From assembly GCA_003476445.1 (NCBI GenBank), contig DMUF01000007.1, forward strand, positions 1-8,728: a stretch of DNA of 8,728 nucleotides. Direction: 5' to 3'. A program made the translations under genes and the position numbers. Positions 1 to 6,744 of this stretch are shown here, in pieces; within the stretch, counting starts at the first letter, position 1; every line of letters begins with the position of its first letter. The stretch comes from Gammaproteobacteria bacterium (lineage in GTDB: Bacteria > Pseudomonadota > Gammaproteobacteria > Pseudomonadales > Azotimanducaceae). The notes beneath the pieces were generated by a model. It was given only the letters and a program-made list of their open reading frames with translations. It did no database searches and was not told the origin of the DNA.

Positions 1-20
1 GAGGTGTGGCGCGCGAGGTG

Positions 21-339
21 TGGTGCCCGAGGTCGGAGTCGAACCGACACGCTTTTTAAGGCGGTGGATTTTCGTCCCGCTTCGGCTTTCGCCGCCGTCG
101 CCAAAAGCGACGTTCGTGGGCTGGAGCACGCCTTCACCGTGGCCCTCCGAAAAGAGCGTTAGGTGCCCGCCGTCTGCTCTCTACACCTTCCCTGCGCTGT
201 GCGCGAAGGGCTTGGCTCGGTGTTAGCTCGGACGTTGTCCAGGGCCTTCGCCGAATTTGACGGGTTTCACCGCCGGCGTTTCCCCCGACGGGCTCAAATT
301 GTCTGAGTCCACTGCGTCTACCAATTCCGCCACTCGGGC
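21..339 (-). tRNA. tRNA-Leu(CAA), split by a group I intron
   Basis: Read on the minus strand, the 5' exon (339-305, 35 nt) begins with acceptor strand GCCCGAG, followed by a D arm containing GGAATTGGTAGACGC, the anticodon stem strand GTGGA and the loop bases CTC. The 3' exon (72-21, 52 nt) begins with AAAA, then TCCAC closing the anticodon stem, a long 15-nt variable arm with a CGC/GCG stem, the T arm GTCGG-TTCGACT-CCGAC, acceptor strand CTCGGGC, discriminator A and an encoded CCA. The joined tRNA is 87 nt with every stem paired. The long variable arm and discriminator A fit leucine. Only joining at C34/A35 gives a normal 7-nt loop (C-U-C-A-A-A-A), so the anticodon is CAA, reading UUG. The gene is divergent from queA. 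Its transcription terminator would lie outside the window. Confidence 0.93.
73..304 (-). ncRNA. Group I intron (IC3-like) in the tRNA-Leu anticodon loop
   Basis: A 232-nt self-splicing ribozyme candidate whose core parallels the Anabaena tRNA-Leu intron as I remember it. P1 is exon CUC (307-305) pairing with guide GAG (295-293), extended past an A-C mismatch by GG with CC. UUU at 298-296 can pair with the 3' exon AAA as P10. P2 is CGUCGG with a matching GC-rich strand. P3 is CCGUC (263-259) with GACGG (174-170). P4 is UCGG (254-251) with CCGA (220-217), followed by the Q-like GAGCCAAGCC. P6 lies around 215-185. R-like AGGUGUAGAGAGCA leads into P7, GAGCA (179-175) with UGCUC (128-124). P8 is CACC/GGUG. 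P9 has a hairpin CGUCGC/GCGACG (96-112) and a GAAA tetraloop stem (83-94). The terminal G is at 73. The intron is too small to encode a homing endonuclease, and none is seen. Pairings were made by eye. Confidence 0.9.
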
Positions 340-362
340 GAGTGACCGGCTGCGGGTTGGAC

Positions 363-378
363 CGTGGTCATGACCACG
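363..378. repeat. Perfect 16-bp palindrome in the tRNA-Leu/queA spacer
   Basis: CGTGGTCATGACCACG is its own reverse complement with no central spacer. It lies 24 bp upstream of the tRNA-Leu 5' end and about 140 bp before queA. The dyad shape suits a dimeric DNA-binding protein, but it does not match any operator consensus I can name with confidence. The half-site spacing differs by one base from the FadR-type TGGT-N3-ACCA. With no loop and no T tract it is not a terminator. Confidence 0.6.
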
Positions 379-417
379 ACCCCGGAAGACGCGCTACCCG
401 GCAGCCATCTGCGGCGC

Positions 418-446
418 ATTCTAGAGAACTTTCGCCGACGAGAGAA
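418..446 (-). promoter_or_regulatory. Possible promoter for tRNA-Leu
   Basis: On the minus strand TAGAAT (423-418) resembles a -10 box. The hexamer 17 nt upstream, TTCTCT (446-441), is a poor -35. Transcription would start near 410, giving a leader of about 70 nt that contains the 16-bp palindrome. In the opposite direction a TAACAT at 484-489 could be a -10 for queA, but no -35 accompanies it. Both are weak sequence matches. The rest of the 340-519 spacer holds only a short CGCCGA/TCGGCG inverted repeat (433-452). Confidence 0.25.
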
Positions 447-519
447 TCGGCGCGGGCGAACGTCGCGCGGCGGTCAGAGCGTGTAACATCGCGCTCCTCT
501 TCGTTGGTCGGTTAAGCCA

Positions 520-1569
520 ATGCAGGTCAGTGACTTCGACTACGTGCTGCCGGAGCAGCTCATTGCGCAGGCGCCGGCTGCTGCGCGGGATGACTCCCGT
601 CTCCTGATCGTTGGCGCGCGTGCGCTGGAGCATGCCCGGTTTCCCGCAGTAATGCGCTGCCTTCAGGCGGGCGATGTGCTGGTGCTGAACGACACCCGCG
701 TGGTCCCGGCGCGTCTCTTCGTGCAGAAGGACTCGGGCGGCAGAGCGGAGATTCTGCTCGAGCGGGTCGAAAGCGAGCGCGTCGCGCTATGCCAGGTGCG
801 CGTCAGCAAGGCGCTCAAGCCAGGGCGGACTCTCATGCTGGGGGAGGAGCATCTGGAGGTATTGGGTCGGGAGGGCGAGTTCTACCGATTGCGATTTCCG
901 CGACCGGTGTTCGAGGTGCTGGAACAGCGGGGCGACATACCACTGCCACCGTATATCGAGCGCGCGGCAACGACTGCGGACCTCGGTCGCTATCAGACCG
1001 TCTACGCGAGCTCCCCCGGCGCTGTTGCGGCACCGACGGCGGGACTCCACTTTACTGCGGAGCTTCTCGAACAGGTCGCGGCGGCCGGGATCGAAATCGC
1101 GCGCGTCACGCTGCATGTGGGCGCAGGTACCTTTCAGCCGGTGCGGGTGGCTCGGGTCGCGGATCATCGCATGCATGCCGAGCATTACGCGGTCAGTGCG
1201 GAGGCAGCCACCGCCATCAATCGCTGCCGGGCAAAGGGCGGCCGTGTAGTCGCCGTGGGTACGACCGTGGTCCGCACGCTCGAGTCGGCGGCGACCTCCG
1301 GCGTGCTCGAGCCTGGCGCGGCGCCAACGCGACTCTTTATCACGCCTGGCTACCGTTTCCAGGTGGTCGACGCGCTCATCACCAACTTCCACCTGCCGCG
1401 GTCGACGTTACTCATGCTGGTGAGTGCTTTTGCTGGTAGCCGTCGAATTCGTGCCGCCTACGCGGCCGCGATTCGCAACCAATATCGCTTCTTCAGCTAC
1501 GGGGACGCCATGTTTCTCAAGCGGATGGAGGAGGATCTCGAGTCCGAGCTGATGGAGGAAGTGTCATGA
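520..1569 (+). CDS. queA: S-adenosylmethionine:tRNA ribosyltransferase-isomerase
   Basis: QueA transfers and isomerises the ribosyl part of S-adenosylmethionine onto the 7-aminomethyl-7-deazaguanine base placed in tRNA by Tgt. This makes epoxyqueuosine at wobble position 34 of GUN-anticodon tRNAs in the cytoplasm. The 349-residue protein has the family's usual length and lines up from its first residues (MQVSDFDYVLPEQLIA) with E. coli QueA. Conserved blocks include GDVLVLNDTRVVPARL (51-66), PTAGLHFT (172-179), HVGAGTFQPV (199-208), GTTVVRTLES (247-256) and TNFHLPRSTLLMLVSAFAG (288-306). The C-terminal tail (after about 335) is acidic. No strong ribosome binding site precedes the ATG, so the start rests on N-terminal homology. 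It is the first gene of the cluster, and its stop overlaps the tgt start by 4 nt (ATGA), suggesting translational coupling. Confidence 0.97.
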   Translation: MQVSDFDYVLPEQLIAQAPAAARDDSRLLIVGARALEHARFPAVMRCLQAGDVLVLNDTRVVPARLFVQKDSGGRAEILLERVESERVALCQVRVSKALKPGRTLMLGEEHLEVLGREGEFYRLRFPRPVFEVLEQRGDIPLPPYIERAATTADLGRYQTVYASSPGAVAAPTAGLHFTAELLEQVAAAGIEIARVTLHVGAGTFQPVRVARVADHRMHAEHYAVSAEAATAINRCRAKGGRVVAVGTTVVRTLESAATSGVLEPGAAPTRLFITPGYRFQVVDALITNFHLPRSTLLMLVSAFAGSRRIRAAYAAAIRNQYRFFSYGDAMFLKRMEEDLESELMEEVS

Positions 1570-2684
1570 CGGCGTATGAACTGCTGGCAACGGACGGCAG
1601 CGCGCGCCGTGGTCGACTGCATACCGCGCACGGCGCGGTCGAGACGCCGGTATTCATGCCCTGTGGTACCTACGGCACGGTCAAGGCGATGACCCCCGCC
1701 GCGCTGGAAACCGTGGGGACCCAGATCCTGCTCGGCAACACCTTTCACTTGATGTTGCGGCCGGGTGACGGCGTCGTGCGCGACCTGGGTGGTCTGCATC
1801 GCTTCATGGACTGGCCGCGCCCGATACTCACCGATTCCGGTGGATTCCAGGTATTCAGCCTCGGTGATCTGCGCAAGATCTCGGAGGACGGCGTCGTGTT
1901 CCGCTCGCCCGTCAATGGCGACCGCGTACCGCTCACGCCGGAGCGCTCGATGGAAGTCCAGCGCAATCTCGGCTCGGACATCGTCATGGTGTTCGACGAG
2001 TGCACGCCCTATCCCGCGAGCGTTGCAGAGGCAGAGCGCTCCATGGCGCTGTCCTTACGCTGGGCGGCGCGATGCCGACGCGCGTACCCGACGGGTGGCC
2101 CCGGTCATCTGTTTGGCATCGTCCAGGGCGGCATGCATCCCGGGCTGCGCCGTCAGAGCCTCGAGGGCCTGGGCGAAATCGGGTTTGAGGGCTACGCCAT
2201 CGGCGGGCTCTCGGTGGGGGAGAGCAAGGAGGAGATGGACGCGGTGCTGGTCGCCCTGCTGCCGCTCATGCCGCGGGATCACGCGCGCTATCTTATGGGT
2301 GTCGGTACGCCGGAAGATCTGCTGCGCGGGGTAGAGCTTGGGGTGGACATGTTCGACTGCGTCATGCCAACCCGGAACGCGCGCAATGGGTACGCGTTTA
2401 CCTCGCGCGGCACGCTCAAAATTCGCAATGCACGGCATCGAACGGCCGACCGCCCGCTGGATGCCGAATGCGGCTGCTACACATGCACAAACTTCTCAAG
2501 AGCTTACCTGCATCATCTGGACAAATGCGGAGAAATCCTCGGCAGCATGTTGATGACGAACCATAATCTTGCTTACTACCACGGCCTGATGGCACGTTTG
2601 CGCGCCTCTATCGAAACGGGTACATTGCCGACCCTTGCGAGCACCCTGCGCGACGGCTGGACCGCGTTAGATGAACCTTTTTGA
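1566..2684 (+). CDS. tgt: tRNA-guanine transglycosylase
   Basis: Tgt exchanges guanine-34 of tRNAs with GUN anticodons for the queuosine precursor preQ1, the step just before QueA. The 372-residue protein is collinear with E. coli Tgt, so even the residue numbers agree. Asp90 lies in the TDSGGFQVFSLG block (89-100), and the nucleophile Asp264 lies in DMFDCVMPTRNARNG (261-275). The zinc ligands Cys302, Cys304, Cys307 and His333 are all present. GIVQGG (184-189) and YAIGGLSVGE (210-219) are the substrate-binding signatures. A good ribosome binding site, GGAGG at 1554-1558, lies inside the end of queA, 7 nt before the ATG. The 3' end overlaps yajC by 14 nt in another frame. Catalytically intact by inspection. 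Confidence 0.98.
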   Translation: MTAYELLATDGSARRGRLHTAHGAVETPVFMPCGTYGTVKAMTPAALETVGTQILLGNTFHLMLRPGDGVVRDLGGLHRFMDWPRPILTDSGGFQVFSLGDLRKISEDGVVFRSPVNGDRVPLTPERSMEVQRNLGSDIVMVFDECTPYPASVAEAERSMALSLRWAARCRRAYPTGGPGHLFGIVQGGMHPGLRRQSLEGLGEIGFEGYAIGGLSVGESKEEMDAVLVALLPLMPRDHARYLMGVGTPEDLLRGVELGVDMFDCVMPTRNARNGYAFTSRGTLKIRNARHRTADRPLDAECGCYTCTNFSRAYLHHLDKCGEILGSMLMTNHNLAYYHGLMARLRASIETGTLPTLASTLRDGWTALDEPF

Positions 2685-3006
2685 AAGTGCCTGGGCGGCT
2701 GATGCCGCTGCTCCGCCAGATGCCGGTCTCATCAACCTGCTGTTTCTTGGCGGTTTTGTCCTCATTTTTTACTTCCTGCTCTGGCGGCCGCAAAGTAAGC
2801 GTCGCAAGGAGCACCAGGCGCTGATGACCGGCCTGCAGAAGGGCGACGAAGTCGTCACCGCAGGCGGCGTCGTGGGCGTCGTCACGAAGGTTGAGGACGG
2901 CTTCATCAAGCTGCAGATCGGCGGCAATGTCGAGATGCGCTTCCAGAAATCAGCCGTGGGCGCCACGCTGCCGAAGGGCACGATCAAGTCCCTGGAAGAG
3001 TCCTGA
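2671..3006 (+). CDS. yajC: Sec translocon accessory subunit YajC
   Basis: YajC is a small inner-membrane protein that associates with SecD and SecF as the accessory part of the Sec export machinery. The 111-residue product has a short alanine-rich N terminus, one hydrophobic membrane segment at about residues 19-38 (INLLFLGGFVLIFYFLLW), then the family signature RPQSKRRKEHQ (39-49). The cytoplasmic domain contains KGDEVVTAGGVVGVVTKV (57-74) and ends LPKGTIKSL. The ATG at 2671 sits inside tgt and overlaps it by 14 nt. It gives the standard N terminus (MNLFESAWAADAA, similar to E. coli MSFFISDAVAATG), so the overlap looks real. No clear Shine-Dalgarno precedes it, so expression probably depends on ribosomes finishing tgt. 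secD follows after 2 nt. Confidence 0.96.
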   Translation: MNLFESAWAADAAAPPDAGLINLLFLGGFVLIFYFLLWRPQSKRRKEHQALMTGLQKGDEVVTAGGVVGVVTKVEDGFIKLQIGGNVEMRFQKSAVGATLPKGTIKSLEES

Positions 3007-3008
3007 GC

Positions 3009-4925
3009 GTGGCGCGTCCGCCGGGGTTGGTCGGCGAGCGGCTGCTCGGTCTCGGTCAGCCCGTCCAGCGGCCGCCCAATCGCACGTCGCCGATTACCGG
3101 CTTCCTGATACTGGCGGTCATGACGATCGCCGCTCTTTACGCCGCCCCCAACCTGTTTCAACCGGACCCAGCGTTGCAGCTGCGCGGCCTGAGCGATCGG
3201 GCTCCGGCGGACCAAGCGGTGTTGGATACTGCCGTGGCCGCGATGAAAGAAGCCGGGGTCGAGGTGACAGGCGCTGCCGTCGATGGCGCCGAAATAGTCA
3301 TTCGCGTCACGTCGGATGAGGACCAGCTGCGCGCCCGGGATGTCGTCAGTCGCGCGCTCAATGTGGGCGAAGATCCGCTCTACACCGTCGCGCTGAACCG
3401 GGCGTCGACCACGCCGGGCTGGCTTGAAGCCATGGGCGGTAAACCCATGAGTCTCGGGCTCGATCTGTCCGGTGGTGTCCACTTCCTGCTGGAAGTGGAT
3501 ATGGACAAGTTCCTCGGCGATCGGATGACCGCCAATGCCGAAGCGATCCGCGATCTGCTGGTGCGGGAGCGCATTCGCTACACGAGCCGCCAGTGGCAGG
3601 AAGGGCGGCGGCTGCTGATACCCTTTGATTCGGAAGAGTCGCGGGACAAGGCGCAGACGCTGATCGCCACCGAGATCGATGGTTTCGAGATCCTGAGCCG
3701 CGACGTGCGCGGGCAGCCCGGCCTGCACCTGCAGCTGTCGGACGCCAAGGTCGCGGAACTCGAAGACTTCGCCGTGCAGCAGAACCTCACCAGCCTGCGC
3801 AACCGGGTCAACGAGCTGGGGGTGGCGGAACCGCTGGTGCAGCGCCTCGGGCGCTCCCGAATCGTTCTCGACCTGCCGGGCATTCAGGACAGCGCGCGCG
3901 CAAAGGACATCATCAACAAATTCGCGAACCTCGACTTCCGTCTGGTCGCAGGCGGCTCGGCGCGCCCGGCCCAGACCGAAACCTATGATTATGAAGGCCG
4001 GGCGATCGTCCTGGATCGCACCAGCATCGTCACCGGCGATCAGGTGATCAACGCCGCGCAGGATTTCGATCCGGAGACCAATCAACCGCAGGTCAGCATC
4101 ACGCTGGACAGCGACGGCGGCCGGCGCATGAACGAGGTGACGCAGGGCAACGTGGGTAACTCCATGGCGATCCTGTTCAAGGAACTCAAAGTGCGCGAGC
4201 GCACGGTCACGCGCGACGGCGAGACCGTCGCGGTGCCGTATACGGTGGAAGAGCGGCGGCTGATCAACGTGGCAACGATTCAGAGTGCGCTCGGCTTCCG
4301 CTTCCGCATTACCGGTCTTGAACTGCAGGAGGCGCGCGACCTTGCGCTGCTCCTGCGCGCGGGCGCGCTGGCGGCGCCAATGTACATCGTTGAGGAGCGC
4401 ACGGTCGGCGCGAGTCTTGGCGAGGAAAACATTCGCCAGGGTCAGATGTCCGTGGTCGTGGGCTTCGCGCTGGTCATGCTGTTCATGCAGGTTTATTACC
4501 GCTGGTTCGGGCTTGCGGCGAACCTCGCGCTTGCTGCAAACGTCGTACTCATCGTGGCGGTCATGTCGGTTCTCGGCGCTACGCTTACGCTTCCGGGGAT
4601 CGCCGGTATCGTGCTGACCATGGGCATGGCGGTCGACGCAAACGTGCTCATATTTGCGCGTATCCGCGAGGAACTGGGACGGCTCTCGCCTCAGCGCGCC
4701 ATCGAAGCGGGTTTCGACCGTGCTTTGACCACCATCCTTGACGCCAATATCACCACCTTCCTGGTGGCGATCATCCTGTTCTCGCTGGGCAGCGGTCCGG
4801 TGAAAGGATTTGCGATCACGCTCGCCGTGGGCATCGTCACCTCGGTGTTCTCTGCGGTGTTCATCTGCCGCTTGGTGGTGAACCTGATGTACGGCGGCCG
4901 CAAGCTCGAGACGCTACGCATATGA
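3009..4925 (+). CDS. secD: Protein translocase subunit SecD
   Basis: SecD is an inner-membrane RND-family protein that, with SecF, uses the proton gradient to help pull secreted proteins out of SecYEG on the periplasmic side. A first membrane segment spans about 30-46. It is followed by a large periplasmic region with LGLDLSGGVHFLLEVDMD (149-166), VQQNLTSLRNRVNELGVAEPLVQRLG (256-281) and LPGIQDSARAK (289-299). Five C-terminal membrane segments (about 479-622) include PGIAGIVLTMGMAVDANVLIF (529-549), where Asp543 corresponds to the conserved TM4 aspartate of the family. The start is GTG at 3009, with a weak GGAAG about 11 nt upstream. It gives 638 residues, about 23 more than E. coli, as a proline/arginine-rich cytoplasmic N terminus (MARPPGLVGERLLGLG). 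The 3' end overlaps secF by 4 nt. Confidence 0.97.
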   Translation: MARPPGLVGERLLGLGQPVQRPPNRTSPITGFLILAVMTIAALYAAPNLFQPDPALQLRGLSDRAPADQAVLDTAVAAMKEAGVEVTGAAVDGAEIVIRVTSDEDQLRARDVVSRALNVGEDPLYTVALNRASTTPGWLEAMGGKPMSLGLDLSGGVHFLLEVDMDKFLGDRMTANAEAIRDLLVRERIRYTSRQWQEGRRLLIPFDSEESRDKAQTLIATEIDGFEILSRDVRGQPGLHLQLSDAKVAELEDFAVQQNLTSLRNRVNELGVAEPLVQRLGRSRIVLDLPGIQDSARAKDIINKFANLDFRLVAGGSARPAQTETYDYEGRAIVLDRTSIVTGDQVINAAQDFDPETNQPQVSITLDSDGGRRMNEVTQGNVGNSMAILFKELKVRERTVTRDGETVAVPYTVEERRLINVATIQSALGFRFRITGLELQEARDLALLLRAGALAAPMYIVEERTVGASLGEENIRQGQMSVVVGFALVMLFMQVYYRWFGLAANLALAANVVLIVAVMSVLGATLTLPGIAGIVLTMGMAVDANVLIFARIREELGRLSPQRAIEAGFDRALTTILDANITTFLVAIILFSLGSGPVKGFAITLAVGIVTSVFSAVFICRLVVNLMYGGRKLETLRI

Positions 4926-5857
4926 CCGAGCCTAAGTTCAACATTCCCTGGATGCGCTGGCGTGTGCCGTTCGTCGGTATCTCCATCGCCTTTGTGATCA
5001 TTTCGATCATCGACATCGCCTGGAACGGTCTGACGCTCGGCCTCGATTTCACCGGCGGTACGCTGGTTGAGACCCGCTTCGAAGAGCCTGCCGATCCGGA
5101 GGTTGTGCGCCGAACCCTGGAGGACGCCGGTTTTGCGGATGGGGTGGTCCAGCTGTTCGGCTCGGAACGCGACGTTCTGGTGCGCATGCCGCCGCAGGCC
5201 GAGGGTGATCAGGCAAAGCTCGGCGACGCGATCGTTGCGACCCTGCGTGACGCGTTCGGCGAGGTTACGCTGGTGCAGTCGAACTTCGTAGGGCCGGTGG
5301 TCGGAGAGCAGCTGCGCGACGAGGCGCTGCTGGCCGTTCTTGCGGCCCTCGCGGTGATCATGGTTTACGTCTTTTTCCGCTTCACGAAACACTTCGCCAT
5401 TTCGTCGGTTGCCGCGCTGGCGCACGATGTGCTGGTGGTCCTTGGCATCTTTGCCCTGTTTCACTGGACCTTCGACCTGTCGGTGCTCGCCGCCGTGCTC
5501 GCGGTGGTGGGCTACTCGATCAATGATTCGATCGTCGTGGCGGACCGCATCCGCGAAAACTTCCGCGTCATGCGCCGTGCAACCCCCATCGAGGTGGTCA
5601 ACACGTCGCTTAACCAGGTGATGGCCCGATCACTCATCACGTCCGGCACGACGCTGCTTACGCTGATAGCGCTGCTCATCGTGGGGGGAGAAACGATTCG
5701 AGGTTTTGCGCTGGCGCTCACCATCGGCATCACGGTGGGCACCTATTCCTCAATCTTCGTCGTGGCGAGCTCGGTCATCTTCATGAACATGCGCCGCGAA
5801 GACGTGGTGCCGCCCGTTGATGACGAGAAGAAGGAGATCGAGGAAGGCCCTGTCTGA
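4922..5857 (+). CDS. secF: Protein translocase subunit SecF
   Basis: SecF is the partner of SecD in the proton-driven step of Sec export and is an inner-membrane protein with six membrane segments. The 311-residue sequence shows TM1 at about 14-34, then the periplasmic signature LTLGLDFTGGTLVE (37-50), then TM2-TM6 from about 134 to 288. The conserved TM4 block reads VVGYSINDSIVVADRIREN (195-213), with Asp202 at the position of the family's membrane aspartate. Alanine replaces the phenylalanine common in VFDRIREN. The C terminus is charged (DDEKKEIEEGPV). The ATG overlaps the secD stop (ATGA), so the pair is probably translationally coupled. This is the last gene of the plus-strand cluster and it converges on suhB. 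No classical terminator is visible in the gap. Confidence 0.97.
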   Translation: MTEPKFNIPWMRWRVPFVGISIAFVIISIIDIAWNGLTLGLDFTGGTLVETRFEEPADPEVVRRTLEDAGFADGVVQLFGSERDVLVRMPPQAEGDQAKLGDAIVATLRDAFGEVTLVQSNFVGPVVGEQLRDEALLAVLAALAVIMVYVFFRFTKHFAISSVAALAHDVLVVLGIFALFHWTFDLSVLAAVLAVVGYSINDSIVVADRIRENFRVMRRATPIEVVNTSLNQVMARSLITSGTTLLTLIALLIVGGETIRGFALALTIGITVGTYSSIFVVASSVIFMNMRREDVVPPVDDEKKEIEEGPV

Positions 5858-5869
5858 GGGGGCAGCGCT

Positions 5870-6670
5870 CTAGCGCAGGGCAGGGGAGAGATGCGGTCGC
5901 AACCCCTGAACCATGAGGCGAAAGCACTTCGGGTTGGCGGCGACGATGTTGCCGGAGCGCATGAAATCATCGCCGCCAAAGAAATCACCGACGAACCCGC
6001 CCGCTTCCCGCACGAGCAGCGTGCCCGCTGCAATATCCCAGGGCTGTAGCCCGATCTCCCAGAACCCGTCCGTGCGGCCTGCTGCCACGTAGGCGAGGTC
6101 CAGTGCGGCAGCGCCCGCCCGGCGGATCGCGCGACAGGTGCCGGTAAAGTCCTTCAGCATGTCCATGTAGGGGTCGAGGTGTGTGGCAACGGCGCCCGGC
6201 GGAATGCCGGTGCCCAGGACGCATTCTTCAAGCCGACTGCGGGTGCTCACGCGGATGCGGCGGTCGTTAAGCTGCGCGCCGTGCCCTCTGCTTGCGACGA
6301 AGGCTTCGTTGCGCACCGGATCGAAAATCACCGCGTGCTCGAGCTGACGCCCCTTCTGTACCGCGAGAGAGATGCAGAAGTGCGGAATGCCCTGGAGAAA
6401 GTTGGTGGTTCCGTCCAGTGGATCGATGATCCAGGTGTATTCGCTTTCAGCCGGGATATTGCCCAGCTCTTCGCCGATGAAGCCATGGCTGGGAAACGCC
6501 TTGCGGAGTGCATCAACGATGGTGCGCTCGGCCTCTCGATCGACGGCTGAGACGAGGTCGTTGTGTGCTTTCTCCTCGACGGCGATCTGGTCGAGGCGGT
6601 CGAAAGCTCGCATGATGAGCTGGCCCGCCTGACGCGCAGCGCGCAGTGCAATATTCGCCATCGGCTGCAT
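5870..6670 (-). CDS. suhB: Inositol-1-monophosphatase family protein SuhB
   Basis: A magnesium-dependent phosphatase fold. In E. coli SuhB hydrolyses inositol-1-phosphate and also binds NusA to support rRNA antitermination and ribosome assembly. From the ATG at 6670 the protein is 266 residues and begins MQPMANIALRAARQAG, aligning with E. coli MHPMLNIAVRAARKAG. Metal-binding residues are in place: Glu67 in GEELG (66-70), Asp83 and Asp86 in DPLDGTTN (83-90), and Asp212 in WDIAAG (211-216). RRAGAAALDLAYVAAGR (183-199) is the usual SuhB/IMPase block. An in-frame ATG at 6712 would add 14 residues with no family counterpart, so the internal start was preferred, although its ribosome binding site is weak. 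The gene is divergent from trmJ with 74 bp between starts, and it ends 12 bp from the secF stop. Confidence 0.95.
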   Translation of the reverse strand: MQPMANIALRAARQAGQLIMRAFDRLDQIAVEEKAHNDLVSAVDREAERTIVDALRKAFPSHGFIGEELGNIPAESEYTWIIDPLDGTTNFLQGIPHFCISLAVQKGRQLEHAVIFDPVRNEAFVASRGHGAQLNDRRIRVSTRSRLEECVLGTGIPPGAVATHLDPYMDMLKDFTGTCRAIRRAGAAALDLAYVAAGRTDGFWEIGLQPWDIAAGTLLVREAGGFVGDFFGGDDFMRSGNIVAANPKCFRLMVQGLRPHLSPALR

Positions 6671-6744
6671 GTAGGGATCTTCGTCTGCCCGAACCGGGGC
6701 GCATGCTAACAACCGACGTGCACGCAGGGAATCGGAAACGCATC

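Noticed and set aside
1..23. Direct repeat GAGGTGTGG at 1-9 and 15-23 next to the tRNA 3' end
   Set aside because: Nine bases at a window edge are too short to call an attachment site or a mobile-element boundary, and no integrase or element is in view.
20..226. 68-codon plus-strand reading frame at the left edge
   Set aside because: It lies antisense to the tRNA-Leu 3' exon and the intron, and has no recognisable protein motif. Structured RNA on the other strand explains the sequence.
73..305. Alternative splicing frame giving anticodon GAA (5' exon ending at U33, 3' exon starting with G73)
   Set aside because: The intron would then end in C (position 74) instead of the required terminal G, and the long variable arm and other features indicate leucine, not phenylalanine.
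2769..4085. 438-codon minus-strand reading frame opposite yajC and secD
   Set aside because: Long open antisense frames are expected in GC-rich coding DNA. The plus strand encodes clearly conserved YajC and SecD, and the antisense product has no recognisable domain or membrane pattern.
4691..5464. 257-codon minus-strand reading frame opposite secD/secF
   Set aside because: It is a shadow of the conserved secD and secF codons, with a low-complexity charged product and no ribosome binding site or neighbour context.
6671..6712. Upstream start for suhB (ATG at 6712)
   Set aside because: It adds 14 residues before MQPMANIA, which aligns directly with the E. coli SuhB N terminus.
6646..6744. Upstream in-frame starts for trmJ (ATG at 6646 and 6703)
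   Set aside because: They would add 14-33 residues without counterpart in TrmJ, and the first would overlap suhB. The ATG at 6745 has a better upstream purine stretch and the expected N terminus.
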